A stretch of DNA of 64,000 nt, from NCBI GenBank assembly GCA_002900995.3, contig CM035313.1:992001-1056000 (forward strand). The letters are read 5' to 3'. Every line of letters starts with the position of its first letter. Position 1 is the first letter of the stretch. Source of the stretch: Ganoderma boninense. Taxonomy: Eukaryota; Basidiomycota; Agaricomycetes; Polyporales; Polyporaceae. A program made the translations under genes and the position numbers. The notes beneath the pieces are model-generated. The model did no database searches. It saw nothing but the letters and a program-made list of their open reading frames with translations, and had not been told where the DNA came from. Positions 60,948-64,000 of this stretch are shown here, one piece after another.

Positions 60948-61679
60948 TCAAGGCGTAGCGACAGCAGCAGACGCGACGCCGCCCGCAGGCGGAGCCCGTC
61001 CCGACGCCGACCGCCCCGCCCTCGAGCCCAGGCGATGCGCCGCGAACATGCCCGCAAGGTCCCCATCGCTGAAGCTCCTCTCGCCCGCGCCCAGCGATCC
61101 CCTCGCATTCGTGATCGTGCCATCCCCCAAGCCCAAGCCCGCGACGCTCTCGTACGTCGGCAAGTCCCGCAGGCTCGACAGCGGGATGATGCCCCCGCCC
61201 AAGAACCCGCGGCTCGCCATGTCGTAGTCGGGCACCTGCGTGAACGCATGGTGCAGCATCTCCTGCGTCGTCATCACCGCGGGGCCCCCGCCCGCGCCGT
61301 CCGCGCCGTCGCGCGGCGTCTGCGCGCCCGACGGCGGCGTCCCCGCGAGCGCGGCGAGGTTCGCGTGCGAGCCCGGCCGCGCGAACGTCGACGTCAGCGA
61401 CGTGAACGGCCGCATCGCGATCTGGAACAGCCCGTGCACGCTCCGGCTCGCTGTGCTGTGCCCGTGCACGAACGTCTCGCCCCCCTCCGCCCTCGCCACC
61501 ACAAGGTCGGACAGCTCCGTCAAGCTCCGGCTGCGTTCTGGCGACGCCGTGCGGCTGTTCGCCCGGCTCGCGAAGCGGCTCCCGTGTCTGCTCGGCCGTG
61601 TGCTGTGGTGCTGCTGCTGATGCTCGGGGGGTGTCCGGCTGGGCGGTGTCGTCCTCTGGCTCTGCGTCTGGCCGTGGAC

Positions 61680-61711
<32 letters not shown>

Positions 61712-64000
61712 GACTCTGGAAGATCGGCGCCTCGGGCGCTTCCCTCCCCAGACTGAGCAGCAGCTCCGTATTGACCCACTCCAGGGGCGCAGCGCCCCCC
61801 GCCGACGGCTCGTGCGGCAGATGCTCGCTCCTCGGCGGCGGTCGCTCCGCCGAGTGCCCAGGCCCGACCTGCCATGTCTCGTACGCGAACGCCGCAGGGC
61901 TCGCGCCGCCGCTCGACGTCTCCGAAGCCGAGGGGGGGATGACGGGGCTGATCCCGTTGACGACCCACGCGTTCGCGACGCGCATCGTCGCCCCGTCGGG
62001 CAGGTACGCGTTCGCGACGCGGTCGCGCACGTGTGCGGGGTACGACGGCAGACTCTCCGCGTCCTCCTCGCGCTCGTCCCCGCTGCCGATGACCGCCTCG
62101 CCGCCTTCGACGTCGGCCGCGCCGAGCAGCAGCCGACGTGTCGCGAGCGTCGCGACCCGGGCCTCCTCTGCGAGGCGCGCGTCGAGGACGTGGATGGGGA
62201 GCGAGCAACGGAGCTCGGAAGTGTGCCCATCGAGGTTCGCGATAAGGATCGACCAGCGAATGCGGTGCGAGACCTGGATCGGCTGTTCGCATCCAGTGGC
62301 ATCAGCTTCGGTGAACAAGCTCAAGCTCAAGAAGGCGAAAACTGACCTCTAACGAGTGGCTTGGCGTAGCGGTCAGTGGGACCGTGATATTCAGTGTCGT
62401 AACGACGTCCGTCGAAACCTCCGTGTCCTCCTCCAGTGGCTGGGAAGACGGTCCCGCTTGAGGCTGGAGTTCCACTGAACTTGAGCTCGCAGATGGCTGT
62501 GCAGATGCTTCAGGGCTCGATGAGATGCCACCGCCGCTCGATGAGGACGATCGCGTGGTCGTAGTCGTGAGGGGTGAGAGCTCCACCGGCGTGTTCGAAG
62601 GCGACTCGGATCTTGAGAGGGTGGACGCCGGAGGTGGAGGGAAGTAGCTGTTTCCATTTGTGTGGTGGGCATGGGGCTGCCCAGACGTGCTTGGGGAGGT
62701 CGCGCTGGCGGAATAACGCCGAACATGGCCATGTGAGTGCGACTGCCCATGCCCCTGCCCCTGCCCGTTCCCGACGAGGGGATAGCGCAACCGGTGCTGC
62801 TGCTCGTCGACGCAAACCCCCTTGCCCTCAACGATGTCGTGCTTGTTGCTCGCGATGACCCGTGTGTTCTCCTGGCAGCCCGTGCGCGCCCACAGCTTGA
62901 CGGTCTCGTTGATCGTCGTGGTGACGTGCAGCACGCGCGCGCCCTTGACGAGGGGCTGGAACTTGACCACCGCCGAGAGCTTTTCGCTGGCCGCCCATGC
63001 CTTGTGTGGGATCATGATCGAGTACATGAGCTTCTCGGGCCAGGTGTTCTCGATCTCGAGGGTCTGCTGGTACTCGAGAGCCTCCGGACCAAAACCGCGC
63101 ATGATGGTCACAGGGTGGATGGCTGTCAGGTCGCGGTTTGTGAGACCAAAGCCGCCGCGAACGGCATGTGCACGGAGCTTGTACAGGACAGATGCGCCGC
63201 CAAGAGCAGGAGTGTATATGGAGGATGGGAGAGAACCGCCGATCTGGAGTTGGAAGGGGAAGAGGTGGCGGCCTGCCTTGAGGGTGTGCGCGTGATGTTT
63301 GTCGCCTTCAAGGAAGGACCATTCATGATTGCACACGACGTAAGTGAGCTGGGAAGAGCTGAGGGATAACCTGTAGGAACAAGGCGGTTAGTACTGAGTT
63401 CACGCGCTGTAACGTCAAATCGAGCGGTTCGTTAGACTGGGAAGCCGTGAATCGCGGGGCCAGAAGCAAGGATGGGCCTCGTGCGCAGGGGTGCGGATGT
63501 AGATCGAGGAGCCTATGGGTACGGCACTGCGCTTGGTGGGACTATGTCCGCCGAGCGCGAAAGAGACGAGATGCCGGTGTCCACGAAGGCGGGTGCACGA
63601 GAAGCGGCATCGAGTCAAGTGAATAGGATGGCGTCCTGGTGCGAAGGATGCTCCACAAATGCGGGGTGCAGGGAAACGCAGGTGGATCATAGGGACATGG
63701 TGGGATAGCGTGATGGAAGGCATGGGGGAACACTCACGGTTCTGTTGGAGAGACGGGGAGGCGAGCCTTGCCTCTGAACTGGAGGGTGATCTGCTTGATG
63801 GATGTGGGCTCTGTGAGGTGGAGTACTACGTTACCGCTGAGGAGGGCGGGGTGGACGTCTACGCCGGTGCCGCGGAGGCAGAGGACATCGGAGTTGACAT
63901 GGATCTCGAGGTGAGGGTGTTTGTCCATCTTCTCTTTGTGAGGCATGTCCTGGCGTTCGCGGGAGTTGGGCAGACGGGGGACGAGCTCTGGGGGAGGAGG
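60948..64000 (-). CDS. Alpha-arrestin (arrestin-domain protein), 5' end beyond window
   Basis: Three exons are visible in transcription order (63738-64000 or beyond, 62347-63370, 60948-62282). From the Met at 63946 this is 855 aa, but the frame is open to the window edge, so the true start may lie outside. The arrestin N-domain includes HLTEPTSIKQITLQFRGKAR and AGRHLFPFQLQIGGSLPSS; the C-domain includes NTWPEKLMYSIMIPHKAW, then PIQVSHRIRWSILIANLDGH and TSELRCSLPIHVLD, joined by splicing at 62347/62282. The disordered tail holds LPSYP and LPTYESV, PY-like motifs that could bind the WW domains of a Rsp5-type ubiquitin ligase. Such proteins direct endocytosis of plasma-membrane transporters. Ser-Asn repeats come from a hexanucleotide repeat. 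Confidence 0.88.
61681..61711. repeat. Hexanucleotide microsatellite in the arrestin gene
   Basis: TTGCTG repeated five times; on the coding (minus) strand it encodes a Ser-Asn run in the disordered tail, so copy-number change would not shift the frame. Confidence 0.85.

Noticed and set aside
60934..62345. Long plus- and other-frame minus ORFs over the arrestin C-terminus
   Set aside because: They are shadows in GC-rich coding DNA; the minus frame ending at 60948 alone continues the arrestin fold across a proper intron.
1..64000. CRISPR arrays, tRNA or rRNA genes, bacterial operons
   Set aside because: No spacer-repeat array, no tRNA box pair or rRNA sequence was seen, and the gene structure is plainly eukaryotic.

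Overview
The window looks like nuclear DNA of a filamentous basidiomycete, most probably an Agaricomycete. Evidence: intron-dense genes with introns of about 45-75 bp, fungal housekeeping genes (MDM31, SF3B1/HSH155, ELL, a BI-1/LFG protein, an alpha-arrestin), a lineage-type family of F-box genes, and a KDZ-type DNA transposon that carries a TET/JBP dioxygenase gene. Exon models come from reading frames, splice signals and comparison of paralogues inside the window. No search was run.

Left flank (1-4984): a WD40-like remnant, a secreted AhpD/carboxymuconolactone-decarboxylase-like gene (1246-2211), and the 3' half of an F-box gene on the minus strand.

Mobile element (about 4992-21595, 16.6 kb): the central discovery. 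It sits inside one coding exon of that F-box gene; the 5' half of the same gene resumes at 21596. Both junctions carry the same 7 bp (TTCCGCG). Reading across with one copy keeps the frame and matches intact paralogues. The ends have imperfect inverted repeats and clustered GGCCGG motifs. Cargo in order: a 57-bp minisatellite; a large coiled-coil protein with a perfectly spaced Zn2Cys6-like cluster (7503-11495, +); a protein with a WFQN helix and an in-frame stop (11629-14320, -); a TET/JBP-type 2-oxoglutarate/Fe(II) dioxygenase (14627-16142, +); a KDZ transposase with a CxC2 cysteine cluster (16269-20160, +); and a 22-bp repeat array. The transposase and dioxygenase look intact.

Right flank (21596-64000): the split F-box gene is followed by an intact tandem paralogue (23085-25675, -), a cyclopropane-synthase-like methyltransferase (-), MDM31 (+), an MFS transporter (-), a BI-1/LFG membrane protein (+), a third F-box paralogue (35179-37903, +), a secreted protein with two beta-trefoil-like modules (-), ELL (+), SF3B1 (+), a fourth F-box paralogue (49392-52089, +), an NmrA-like protein (+), a C2H2 plus homeodomain-like protein (-), a small zinc-finger-like gene (-), a 3.9-kb stretch without a supported gene, and an alpha-arrestin that runs off the right edge (-). 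The four F-box paralogues share a ten-exon plan, an N-terminal F-box, a central C-x2-C/RWP/H-x-C motif and a C-terminal C2H2 finger.
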